27,041 bases of DNA from assembly GCA_964425595.1 (NCBI GenBank), contig CAYRMW010000034.1:1-27041 (forward strand). Reading direction: 5' to 3'. Below are positions 7,464 through 15,048 of this stretch, in pieces (within the stretch, counting starts at the first letter, position 1; each line of letters opens with the position of its first letter). This DNA comes from Caccovicinus sp964425595. GTDB lineage: Bacteria; Bacillota; Clostridia; Lachnospirales; Lachnospiraceae. The translations under genes and the position numbers were made by a program. Under the pieces are notes generated by a model that searched no databases, was not told the DNA's origin, and saw nothing but the letters and a program-made list of their open reading frames with translations.

Positions 7464-8222
7464 ATGAAGCATAGGACAGGAAAGAAATTCGGCGCTCTGC
7501 TGCTGGCTGCCATGATCGCTTTCGGCACATCTATGGTATCCTATGCCGGGTCCTGGAAGCAGGATGAGACCGGATGGTGGTACCAGAATGATGATGGTAC
7601 TTATCTGGTGAATACCTGGTACCAGGATACCGACGGCTCCTGGTATTTTCTGAACGAGGAGGGATACATGATCTCCAACTGCTACCGGGTGATCGACGGG
7701 ACGTATTACGCCTTCGGCAGTACCGGCCGCTGGACCGGCATCATGTTTACCGGCATTGAAGCAGGCGCCTGGGACGCCGGCAGCTATACCAACACATGGT
7801 CCGGGTTCTCGATGAATGTGCCGGAGGGCTATCAGATCCTGACGGCGGAGCAGACCGGCCTGATCGGCAGCTCGCAGACGATGGTGGAGTTTGTCGTCTA
7901 TGTGCCGGACGGAACCGGCTCCGGCGTGGAGCTGGAATATATGGATGCGTATGATTTTCCCTCCGGTTCCGCTACGACGCTTGAGTATATGGTCAGCTGG
8001 AACAGCATGATGCTGGCCCTGCAGGGCTACACCGTGGAGAGCGTGACGACGGTGACCATGGGCGGAAGAGAGTATATGAAGCTTACCGCCAACAATTCCG
8101 GCGTGGTAAAGCACGAACTGTACTGCCGGAAAGTAGGAGATCACTACTTTGAGTGCGTGACAGCGGTGTACTGGCTGGCCAGCCAGAACGCGATGGATAC
8201 ACTCATGAGCAGCATCTACTAA
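7464..8222 (+). CDS. Secreted protein with choline-binding-type repeats, tyrosine-rich
   Basis: 252 residues. A signal peptide runs to about residue 28 (SYA before Gly29). Residues 29-90 contain aromatic repeats of the cell-wall/choline-binding type (GWWYQNDDG, GSWYFLNEEGYM, GTYYAFGSTGRW), which in other proteins bind wall teichoic or lipoteichoic structures. The C-terminal part (about 105-252) is a globular domain opening with SGFSMNVPEGYQIL and resembling in outline PsbP/DcrB-type domains; this is only an impression. About 21 of the 252 residues are Tyr. AGGAGG precedes the ATG, which is 10 bp after tyrS, and no terminator lies between, so it should be co-expressed with tyrS under the Tyr T-box. 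It probably acts at the cell surface. Its function is unknown. Confidence 0.8.
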   Translation: MKHRTGKKFGALLLAAMIAFGTSMVSYAGSWKQDETGWWYQNDDGTYLVNTWYQDTDGSWYFLNEEGYMISNCYRVIDGTYYAFGSTGRWTGIMFTGIEAGAWDAGSYTNTWSGFSMNVPEGYQILTAEQTGLIGSSQTMVEFVVYVPDGTGSGVELEYMDAYDFPSGSATTLEYMVSWNSMMLALQGYTVESVTTVTMGGREYMKLTANNSGVVKHELYCRKVGDHYFECVTAVYWLASQNAMDTLMSSIY

Positions 8223-8277
8223 CTCCTCACGGTTCCGAAAAGCCGAACCGGCGAAGAGTGGGTATTGAGAATTATTC

Positions 8278-8306
8278 TTGACAACGGACGCTTCTTTCGA
8301 TAGAAT
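8278..8306 (+). promoter_or_regulatory. Promoter of the mntP unit
   Basis: TTGACA (8278-8283) and TAGAAT (8301-8306) are 17 bp apart, immediately upstream of the riboswitch. It lies 55 bp after the secreted-protein stop. An imperfect hairpin (8231-8252) without a clear T-run lies between. Confidence 0.85.
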
Positions 8307-8311
8307 AACGG

Positions 8312-8447
8312 GGACGGGTAAGGGAGTAGTTAGCGCATCATGGTGTGCGAGGCGGAGTCAACATACTGACAGGATAGGATCCGGTCTGGCTTTGCCGTAA
8401 GTAATGAGACTTATCTGCAGGAGATTTTCTGCAGGTAGGTCTTTTTT
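8312..8447 (+). ncRNA. yybP-ykoY manganese riboswitch
   Basis: The leader contains the conserved AAGGGAGTAG near its 5' end (8320-8329), then GTCAACA, a GGTCTGGCTTTGCCG hairpin and AGTAATGAGAC. This is the layout of the yybP-ykoY aptamer, which binds Mn2+ at the junction of its two helical legs. It ends in a terminator and precedes mntP, a known target of this class in E. coli and other bacteria. High Mn2+ should prevent terminator formation and turn on the exporter. The aptamer boundaries are approximate because I could not run a covariance model. Confidence 0.85.
8408..8447 (+). terminator. Riboswitch expression-platform terminator
   Basis: A 13-bp stem (8408-8420 with 8429-8441, two G-U pairs) closes an eight-base loop and is followed by six T (8442-8447). 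The left arm begins at the 3' edge of the aptamer, so ligand binding can compete with it. Confidence 0.92.
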
Positions 8448-8544
8448 CATGCCCGGGCATCCTGGAGGCTTTTTCGTGCGAATGGCTTTCCCGGGCCAGG
8501 CTCCGTTGCCGCAGATCAAGTCATGTGCTAGGAGGAGATACGTT

Positions 8545-9102
8545 ATGTCACATCTGGAGCTGTTTGTTATCGCGGTGGGGCTGTCGATGGATGCCTTTGC
8601 CGTCTCTGTCTGTAAGGGGCTGTCGCTTCCGAAGATCAAAGCCAGGCACTGCATCCTGGCCGGTGTTTATTTCGGCGTGTTTCAGGCGCTGATGCCTTTG
8701 CTGGGGTATCTTCTGGGCGTGCAGTTTCAAGGTTTCATTACTTCGATCGATCACTGGATCGCCTTTGCCCTGCTTGGCATGATCGGCGCAAACATGATCA
8801 AGGAGTCGGGGTGCCAGGAAGAGGAGAGCGATCCCTCCTTTGATGTGCGCTCCATGCTGATCCTGTCCGTGGCTACCAGCATCGACGCGCTGGCCGTTGG
8901 CGTTACCTTTGCCTTCCTGCAGGTGCAGATCGTCCCGGCCGTGAGCTTTATCGGAGCGACCACCTGTTTATTGTCCATGGCCGGTGTATGGATCGGTCAT
9001 GTCTTCGGCAGCCGCTATCAATCCAGGGCGGAGCGGTTCGGGGGTCTGATCCTGGTGCTGATGGGGGCCAAGATCCTGATGGAACATACGATCCTGGCCT
9101 AG
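8545..9102 (+). CDS. mntP: Manganese efflux pump MntP
   Basis: 185 residues, six predicted membrane helices and two homologous halves, each carrying the family's conserved Asp motif: GLSMDAFAVS (Asp16) and ATSIDALAVG (Asp114). These acidic residues are required for Mn2+ export in the E. coli protein. The charged stretch around residues 86-100 is the loop between the halves. AGGAGGAG lies eight bases before the ATG. An upstream in-frame ATG at 8404 lies inside the riboswitch terminator region and is rejected. The gene forms its own unit under the Mn2+ riboswitch, and its role is to protect against manganese excess. Confidence 0.95.
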   Translation: MSHLELFVIAVGLSMDAFAVSVCKGLSLPKIKARHCILAGVYFGVFQALMPLLGYLLGVQFQGFITSIDHWIAFALLGMIGANMIKESGCQEEESDPSFDVRSMLILSVATSIDALAVGVTFAFLQVQIVPAVSFIGATTCLLSMAGVWIGHVFGSRYQSRAERFGGLILVLMGAKILMEHTILA

Positions 9103-9106
9103 CGCG

Positions 9107-9125
9107 CCGGCGGGACAGCCGCCGG
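9107..9125 (+). terminator. Possible weak terminator after mntP
   Basis: A perfect 7-bp GC-rich stem (CCGGCGG and CCGCCGG) with a five-base loop begins 5 bp after the mntP stop. It is followed only by ACGTTTG, so the T-run is poor. Confidence 0.4.
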
Positions 9126-9172
9126 ACGTTTGCAGGAGAGCGGCGGCAGGGGCGATTTGTGCACTGTTGTGC

Positions 9173-9201
9173 TTGAAATGGCAGAAACCGTATGCTATGA
9201 T
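9173..9201 (+). promoter_or_regulatory. Promoter of the gatCAB operon
   Basis: TTGAAA (9173-9178) and TATGAT (9196-9201) are 17 bp apart, 53 bp upstream of the gatC start codon. Confidence 0.8.
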
Positions 9202-9254
9202 ATTTCCAATTTGAACGCGGCGAAAGACCGAGACAGAGAGGGAGGAGCGCGGCC

Positions 9255-9548
9255 ATGGCAAATAAGATCAGTGACGAAACGATTGAATACGTAGGGATAC
9301 TGGCAAAACTGGATCTTTCTGACGAAGAGAAGGAAGCGGCCAAGAAGGATATGGGGCGCATGCTGGATTATATCGACCTGCTGAACCAGCTGGATACGGA
9401 CGGCGTCGAGCCGATGTCGCATATATTTCCGGTCCATAATGTTTTCCGTGAGGATGTCGTGACGAATGGCGATGACCGGGAGAATATGCTGGCGAACGCA
9501 CCGGAACAGAGAGACGGGGCTTTTGTGGTTCCCAGGACAGTAGAGTGA
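9255..9548 (+). CDS. gatC: Asp-tRNA(Asn)/Glu-tRNA(Gln) amidotransferase subunit C
   Basis: 97 residues, the standard size. The sequence has the GatC pattern: an N-terminal helical part (IEYVGILAKLDLSDEEK), the helix around MLDYIDLLNQLDTDGVEPM and the C-terminal REDVV...APEQRDGAFVVPRTVE tail that wraps around GatA and stabilises it. GGAGGAG lies upstream of the ATG. It is the first gene of the operon, and gatA begins within about 15 bp. Confidence 0.96.
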   Translation: MANKISDETIEYVGILAKLDLSDEEKEAAKKDMGRMLDYIDLLNQLDTDGVEPMSHIFPVHNVFREDVVTNGDDRENMLANAPEQRDGAFVVPRTVE

Positions 9549-9562
9549 CAGGGGGGATGGGC

Positions 9563-11086
9563 ATGAGTATACTTGAGTTAACCGCGCTGCAGCTGGGAAA
9601 GGAGATCCAGGCAGGAAACCGGACCGCGCCAGAGGCTGCGCAGGCGGCGCTTGTGCAGATCCACAGGGCAGAGCCGCAGATCGGTGCGTTTGTCACCGTA
9701 GATGAAGAAGGCGCCATGAAACAGGCCAAAGAGGTCCAGCAAAAGATCGAATCAGGAGAACTGCGGGGGCCGTTAGCCGGTGTTCCCGTGGCCCTTAAGG
9801 ACAATCTTTGCCTTCGGGGCATGCGGACGACCTGCAGCTCCCGGATCCTGAGTAATTTCATTCCCACCTATACAGCGGAGGCCGTGCTGAACCTTGAGAA
9901 GGCGGGAGCCGTGATCCTGGGCAAGACCAATATGGACGAATTCGCCATGGGGAGCACGACGGAGACTTCGGCCTTCGGTGTTACCCGGAACCCGTGGAAT
10001 ACGGAGCATGTACCCGGCGGTTCGTCCGGCGGCTCCTGCGCGGCGGTGGCGGCCAATGAATGTTTTTACGCCCTGGGTTCGGATACCGGCGGATCGATCC
10101 GCCAGCCAAGCTCCTTCTGCGGCGTGACGGGGATCAAGCCCACTTACGGTACCGTATCGCGTTACGGCCTGGTGGCTTACGGCTCCTCGCTGGATCAGAT
10201 CGGGCCCATCGCAAAGGATGTGTCGGACTGCGCAGCCATTCTGGAAGTGATCGCTTCCTACGATAAGAAGGACTCCACCTCGATCCGGCGGGAGGATACC
10301 GATTTTACGAGCGCGCTGACGCAAGATGTGCGCGGCCTTCGGATCGGCATTCCCAGAGATTATTTCGGGGAAGGGCTTGATCCGGAGGTGCGGGACGCCA
10401 TCATGCAGGCGGTGAAGGTCCTGACGGATCAGGGCGCGGTGGCCGAGGAGTTTGATTTAAGCCTGGTGGAGTACGCGATCCCGGCGTATTACGTGATCGC
10501 TTCGGCGGAAGCCAGTTCAAATCTTTCCCGGTTTGACGGCGTGAAATACGGATACCGCGCGGAGCGCTATGAAGGGCTTCACGATATGTACAAAAAGAGC
10601 CGTTCGGAAGGATTCGGCCCGGAGGTAAAGCGGCGGATCATGCTGGGCTCCTTTGTGCTGAGCTCCGGCTATTATGACGCGTACTATCTGAAGGCCCTGC
10701 GCACGAAGGCGCTGATCAAGGCCGCCTTTGACAACGCGTTTTCCCGCTTCGATGTCATCGCCGCGCCGGCTTCGCCGTCGACGGCGCCGAAGCTGGGCGA
10801 ATCGCTGCAGGATCCGATCCAGATGTACCTGGGCGATATTTATACCATTTCCGTCAACCTGGCGGGACTTCCCGGCATCACCGTGCCGTGCGGCCTGGAT
10901 TCGAAGGGGCTGCCCATCGGCCTGCAGCTGATCGGCGACTGTTTCCAGGAGAAAAAGATCATCCGCGCGGCCTATGCGTTCGAGCAGAGCAGGGAATACC
11001 AGAGCGCGCCCCTAGCGCGGGAGACGGCCGGAGAAGGGGATGCTTCCTGCGGCGGCAGAGGAGAGAAAGGAGCGGATGTCGAATGA
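9563..11086 (+). CDS. gatA: Asp-tRNA(Asn)/Glu-tRNA(Gln) amidotransferase subunit A
   Basis: 507 residues. This amidase-signature subunit hydrolyses glutamine and channels ammonia to GatB. The Ser-cisSer-Lys triad is complete: Lys79 (VALKDN), Ser154 (PGGSSGGS) and Ser178 (TGGSIR), the same numbering as in the S. aureus enzyme. The start at 9563 (MSILELTALQLG) is preferred because GGGGGG lies six bases upstream and it matches the usual GatA N-terminus. A GTG at 9545 and an ATG at 9557 in the same frame are less well placed. The stop overlaps the gatB start (ATGA). The last 20 or so residues are Gly-rich and poorly conserved. Confidence 0.97.
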   Translation: MSILELTALQLGKEIQAGNRTAPEAAQAALVQIHRAEPQIGAFVTVDEEGAMKQAKEVQQKIESGELRGPLAGVPVALKDNLCLRGMRTTCSSRILSNFIPTYTAEAVLNLEKAGAVILGKTNMDEFAMGSTTETSAFGVTRNPWNTEHVPGGSSGGSCAAVAANECFYALGSDTGGSIRQPSSFCGVTGIKPTYGTVSRYGLVAYGSSLDQIGPIAKDVSDCAAILEVIASYDKKDSTSIRREDTDFTSALTQDVRGLRIGIPRDYFGEGLDPEVRDAIMQAVKVLTDQGAVAEEFDLSLVEYAIPAYYVIASAEASSNLSRFDGVKYGYRAERYEGLHDMYKKSRSEGFGPEVKRRIMLGSFVLSSGYYDAYYLKALRTKALIKAAFDNAFSRFDVIAAPASPSTAPKLGESLQDPIQMYLGDIYTISVNLAGLPGITVPCGLDSKGLPIGLQLIGDCFQEKKIIRAAYAFEQSREYQSAPLARETAGEGDASCGGRGEKGADVE

Positions 11087-12522
11087 GCAAACAGTATGAG
11101 ACCGTCATCGGCCTGGAAGTTCACGTAGAGCTGGCGACGAAGACGAAGATCTTCTGCTCCTGTTCTACCGGGTTCGGCGGAGAGCCGAATACCCACACCT
11201 GCCCGGTGTGCACCGGAATGCCGGGTTCGCTGCCGGTATTAAACCGGCAGGTGGTGGAATATGCCCTTGCGGTGGGCCTGGCCACCAACTGCCAGATCAA
11301 TCAATACTGCAAGTTTGACCGGAAGAATTATTTTTACCCGGATAACCCGCAGAATTACCAGATCTCCCAGCTCTATCTTCCGATCTGCCACGATGGTTTT
11401 GTCGAGATCGAGACGGAGACGGGGAAGAAGAAGGTCCGGATTCACGAGATCCACATGGAGGAGGATGCCGGGAAACTGATCCATGATGAATGGGGAGACT
11501 GCTCCCTGGTGGACTATAACCGCAGCGGCGTCCCGCTCATCGAGATCGTGTCGGAGCCGGATATGCGCAGCGCCGAGGAGGTCATTGCCTATCTGGAAAA
11601 ACTCCGCATGACGATCCAGTATCTCGGGGCTTCCGACTGCAAGCTGCAGGAAGGCTCCATGCGGGCGGATGTCAACCTCTCTGTCCGGGAAGCGGGAAGC
11701 GAGGGGTTCGGCACCAGGACCGAGATGAAGAATTTAAATTCCTTCCGCGCCATCGCCCGTGCCATTGAAGGCGAGCGGGAGCGCCAGATCGACCTGCTGG
11801 AGGCCGGCGAGGCGGTGGTTCAGGAAACCAGACGGTGGGATGACCACAAGGGGATCTCCCGCGCCATGCGTTCCAAGGAGGATGCGCAGGACTACCGGTA
11901 CTTCCCGGATCCGGATCTGGTGCCGGTGGAGATCTCCGACGCCTGGATCGAGCGGATCCGCGGCGCGCAGCCGGAGATGCGGGAAGAAAAGATGGCCCGC
12001 TATCAGTCGCAGATGGGCCTCCCGGCCTATGACGCCCAGATCCTCACCGGCTCCAAGCATCTGGCCGATCTGTTCGAAGAGACCGCGGCGCTCTGCGGGC
12101 AGCCCAAGGAAGCATCGAACTGGCTGATGGTCGAGGGGATGCGCCTGGCAAAGGAAAAGGAGATCGACATGGATGAGATCGCTTTTTCGCCGGCAAACCT
12201 GGCGCGCCTGATCGGCCTGGTCGAGCGGAATGTGATCAACCGCACGGTGGCCAAAACGGTATTTGAGGAGATCTTTGACCGGGATGTCGATCCGGAGGAG
12301 TACGTCAGGACGCACGGCCTGGAAGTGGTCAATGACCAGGACCGGCTGCGGACCGTGATCCGGGAGATCCTGGAGGCCAATCCGCGGTCGGTCCAGGATT
12401 TTAAAAACGGCAAGGAAAAGGCGGCCGGCTTCATCGTGGGACAGACGATGCGCGCCATGAAGGGCAAGGCAGATCCGGCTGCGGTAAACCAGCTGGTGCA
12501 GGAAATGCTGAGGCAGGCCTGA
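11083..12522 (+). CDS. gatB: Asp-tRNA(Asn)/Glu-tRNA(Gln) amidotransferase subunit B
   Basis: 479 residues, full length. GatB activates the misacylated Asp- or Glu-tRNA with ATP and completes transamidation. The N-terminal signature YETVIGLEVHVEL, the cysteine cluster Cys25/Cys27/Cys40/Cys43 (metal site in many GatB proteins), HMEEDAGK, DYNRSGVPLIEIV and the C-terminal YqeY-like tail domain ending near VNQLVQEML are all visible. ATGA overlap with gatA indicates translational coupling. Having GatCAB implies that this organism forms Gln-tRNA, Asn-tRNA or both indirectly. Confidence 0.97.
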   Translation: MSKQYETVIGLEVHVELATKTKIFCSCSTGFGGEPNTHTCPVCTGMPGSLPVLNRQVVEYALAVGLATNCQINQYCKFDRKNYFYPDNPQNYQISQLYLPICHDGFVEIETETGKKKVRIHEIHMEEDAGKLIHDEWGDCSLVDYNRSGVPLIEIVSEPDMRSAEEVIAYLEKLRMTIQYLGASDCKLQEGSMRADVNLSVREAGSEGFGTRTEMKNLNSFRAIARAIEGERERQIDLLEAGEAVVQETRRWDDHKGISRAMRSKEDAQDYRYFPDPDLVPVEISDAWIERIRGAQPEMREEKMARYQSQMGLPAYDAQILTGSKHLADLFEETAALCGQPKEASNWLMVEGMRLAKEKEIDMDEIAFSPANLARLIGLVERNVINRTVAKTVFEEIFDRDVDPEEYVRTHGLEVVNDQDRLRTVIREILEANPRSVQDFKNGKEKAAGFIVGQTMRAMKGKADPAAVNQLVQEMLRQA

Positions 12523-12576
12523 TGGGCCGGAGATTGCAGCAAGAGGAAAAGAAGGGGTACGAGAAGGAGGAAACGC

Positions 12577-13866
12577 ATGAAACCATATGCAGAACTGACC
12601 AGGGAGGAGCTGGCATCGCTGAGAGAGCAGCTGATCATTCAGTACAAGGAATATCAGGGGAAAGGCCTGAGCCTGAATATGGCCAGAGGCAAGCCATGCA
12701 TCGAGCAGCTTGACCTTTCCATGGGGATGATGGACGCGCTGAACAGCGATGCGGACCTGACCTGCGAGGACGGCACAGACTGCCGCAATTACGGGGTGCT
12801 GGACGGGATCCGGGAAGCGAAAGAGCTGATCGGAGACATGATGGAAAATCCCATCGACAACATCATCATTTACGGCAACTCCAGCCTGAATGTCATGTAT
12901 GACGCCATTTCCCGTTCGATGACGCACGGCGTTATGGGGAACACGCCATGGTGCAAGCTGGACAAGGTAAAGTTCTTATGCCCGGTGCCGGGATACGACC
13001 GTCATTTTGCCATAACCGAGTACTTCGGCATCGAGATGATCAATGTGCCCATGACGCCGGTCGGCCCGGATATGGATATGGTGGAGGAGCTGGTTGAGTC
13101 CGATGAGAGCATTAAGGGCATCTGGTGCGTCCCCAAGTATTCAAATCCGCAGGGTATCTCCTACTCGGATGAGACGGTGCGCCGCTTTGCCCGTCTAAAG
13201 CCGGCGGCAAAGGACTTCCGCATTTACTGGGACAACGCCTACGGCGTGCACCATCTCTATGATCATGACCAGGACCACCTGATCGAGATCCTGGCAGAAT
13301 GTAAGCGCGCGGGAAATCCGGATCTGGTGTATAAGTTCGCATCCACATCCAAGATCAGCTTCCCGGGATCCGGCATCGCGGCGTTAGCGACCTCCCAGAA
13401 CAATCTGGAGGACATCAAAAAGCAGCTGCAGATCCAGACCATCGGCCATGACAAGGTAAACCAGCTGCGTCATGTGCGCTTCTTTAAGGATATCCATGGC
13501 CTCGTGGAGCATATGCGGAAGCATGCGGATATCCTCCGCCCGAAATTCGAGACGGTGATCCAGATCCTGGATGAGGAGCTGGGCGGCCTTGGCATCGGCG
13601 AATGGACCAGGCCGAAGGGCGGATATTTCATCTCCTTTGACGCCATGGACGGCTGCGCGAAGCACATCGTAGCAGCCTGCAAAAAGGCAGGGGTCGTGAT
13701 GACCGGCGCCGGCGCCACCTATCCCTATGGGAAAGATCCGCACGACAGCAACATCCGCATCGCGCCCACCTATCCCTCCCTGGAGGATCTGCATACGGCG
13801 ATGCATGTCTTTACGCTTTGCGTGAAGCTGGCTTCGATCGACCGGCTGTTGGAAGAGGCGGATTAA
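12577..13866 (+). CDS. Aspartate aminotransferase, class Ic (PLP-dependent)
   Basis: 429 residues. The protein belongs to the fold-type I aminotransferase subgroup (PF12897-type) that contains class Ic aspartate aminotransferases and is often mislabelled MocR. Features seen are NMARGKPCIEQLDLSM near the N-terminus, NYGVLDG, YGNSSLNVMYDAI, PGYDRHF, KYSNPQG, WDNAYGVHHL, the PLP-binding Lys259 in STSKISFPGSG, and a C-terminal NIRIAPTYPS carrying the substrate-binding Arg. GAAGGAGG precedes the ATG, 54 bp after gatB and with no terminator, so it is probably the last gene of the operon. The enzyme would make aspartate from oxaloacetate and glutamate, which is the substrate for Asp-tRNA amidation; the link is inferred. 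Confidence 0.9.
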   Translation: MKPYAELTREELASLREQLIIQYKEYQGKGLSLNMARGKPCIEQLDLSMGMMDALNSDADLTCEDGTDCRNYGVLDGIREAKELIGDMMENPIDNIIIYGNSSLNVMYDAISRSMTHGVMGNTPWCKLDKVKFLCPVPGYDRHFAITEYFGIEMINVPMTPVGPDMDMVEELVESDESIKGIWCVPKYSNPQGISYSDETVRRFARLKPAAKDFRIYWDNAYGVHHLYDHDQDHLIEILAECKRAGNPDLVYKFASTSKISFPGSGIAALATSQNNLEDIKKQLQIQTIGHDKVNQLRHVRFFKDIHGLVEHMRKHADILRPKFETVIQILDEELGGLGIGEWTRPKGGYFISFDAMDGCAKHIVAACKKAGVVMTGAGATYPYGKDPHDSNIRIAPTYPSLEDLHTAMHVFTLCVKLASIDRLLEEAD

Positions 13867-13892
13867 GCGTAGACTGCGCCGCGCGGTGCGCA

Positions 13893-14840
13893 TCAGGTGG
13901 CAGGATCGCCGGAACCATCTTTGGAGATGGGGACGGGCGGACGCTCCGAAGGGGGAGCGATGGGCGGGCAGCAGGAAACGCCATCCGGGCCGGGGAGGTT
14001 TGTTTCCCCTGGCCCGGGAGGGATGGGGGCGGGGATCAGATCATCTTTAAGCGGATCCGAGCAGGCTGCGGCGTATTCCCGGGGCGACATGCCGGTGCAG
14101 CGCTTAAACTGCCGGGAAAAATGGGTGGCGTCGGCGAAGCCACACTCGGCGGCGATCTGCTTGATCTGCGCGGCCTGGTTGGTCAGAAGATATTTGGCCC
14201 GCTGGATCCTGGCCTGGATCAGATCATTTCCGGGGGAGATATGGAAAAACTGCTGATAGTACCGGTAGAACTGGCTTTTTTCCATCCCGGCCATCCGGCT
14301 CATCTGCCGGATCGTCCAGGGCTTTTCACAGGAGGAAAGCATGGCAAGGCGGATCTTCTGAAAGGTGTCGCTTAAGAGTGAGGACTGTCCCTCGCCGGGC
14401 GCATGCTCGAGGTTTCTGGCGGCCAGGACGAGAAGCTGTTCCAGAAGGCTGTCCAGCTCCGCCTCGCGGCAGCGGTCCTGCCGCAGGAACGCCTGCTGAA
14501 TGGCCTGGATCTGGCGGTCGATCTCCTGGAGCTTTTGCGGATAGAACAGGGTGTTCTCCGGAAGAGAGAAGGAGCGGACAAACGCCTCCGGTGCGGAAAA
14601 ATGCACATAGCTGTTTTTAAAGGTTCCGAGGGCCTGGTAATCCTGGGGCGTTCCCGGCGTGTAAAGGATGCAGGCGCCGGGCCGGTTCTGAAAGGCGCCT
14701 TCGGGCAGGCGGAAAGCCATCTCGGCGTGGAGCAGCAGGAACAGATAATCGCCGCTCCCCCGGGGCCGGTAGATCCGGTCGCAGTCCTGATTAAAGTGCT
14801 GGAAATTACAGTAATTTACGGTCAGCAGCATTCTGTTCAT
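13893..14840 (-). CDS. AraC-family transcriptional regulator
   Basis: 315 residues. The N-terminal half looks like a cupin-type sensor domain (about residues 10-100, with GDYLFLLLHAEMAF and GACILYTPGTPQDY). The C-terminal AraC DNA-binding domain (about 165-262) shows both helix-turn-helix motifs: WTIRQMSRMAGMEKSQFYRYYQ and IKQIAAECGFADATHFSRQFKR, ending in GMSPREY. A Pro-rich tail of some 50 residues after the HTH is unusual. The start at 14840 has GGGGAGG at good spacing. The gene is divergent from the GH51 arabinofuranosidase across 208 bp, so it probably activates that gene in response to arabinose or an arabino-oligosaccharide. It converges with the aminotransferase, whose stop is 26 bp away. 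Confidence 0.92.
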   Translation of the reverse strand: MNRMLLTVNYCNFQHFNQDCDRIYRPRGSGDYLFLLLHAEMAFRLPEGAFQNRPGACILYTPGTPQDYQALGTFKNSYVHFSAPEAFVRSFSLPENTLFYPQKLQEIDRQIQAIQQAFLRQDRCREAELDSLLEQLLVLAARNLEHAPGEGQSSLLSDTFQKIRLAMLSSCEKPWTIRQMSRMAGMEKSQFYRYYQQFFHISPGNDLIQARIQRAKYLLTNQAAQIKQIAAECGFADATHFSRQFKRCTGMSPREYAAACSDPLKDDLIPAPIPPGPGETNLPGPDGVSCCPPIAPPSERPPVPISKDGSGDPAT

Positions 14841-14887
14841 AAAAACGCCTCCCCGTCTGTTTTCTGCCGTCCCGAACGGTTAGGTTC

Positions 14888-14916
14888 ATTTTACGATTCA
14901 CCGGAAGATATGTCAA
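14888..14916 (-). promoter_or_regulatory. Promoter of the AraC-family regulator
   Basis: On the minus strand TTGACA (14916-14911) and TAAAAT (14893-14888) are 17 bp apart. The -10 is 47 bp upstream of the regulator's ATG. Confidence 0.8.
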
Positions 14917-14940
14917 GAACATGGGAACTTCCGCTCTTTT

Positions 14941-14969
14941 TTTCCACCGGGGATGTGGTAAGCTGTACT
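14941..14969 (+). promoter_or_regulatory. Weak candidate promoter of the arabinofuranosidase gene
   Basis: TTTCCA (14941-14946) and TGTACT (14964-14969) have the right 17-bp spacing but each matches consensus at only four of six bases. That would suit an activator-dependent promoter. A CGGAAG/CTTCCG inverted pair lies just upstream, near 14902-14933. Confidence 0.4.
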
Positions 14970-15048
14970 CACAGAATGACGGGGCCGCGCGTCCGCCGGC
15001 AAAAAGCGCGGGCGGCAGGAGCGCAGGGGCCCGGAGAAGGAGGATTTC

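Noticed and set aside
9545..9562. GTG start for gatA at 9545
   Set aside because: It lacks a placed ribosome-binding site and overlaps the gatC stop; ATG 9563 gives the standard N-terminus and puts Lys79, Ser154 and Ser178 at the expected positions.
11734..12927. 397-residue minus-strand frame opposite gatB
   Set aside because: It spans the gatB end and the start of the aminotransferase, both clear plus-strand genes, and has no recognisable motif.
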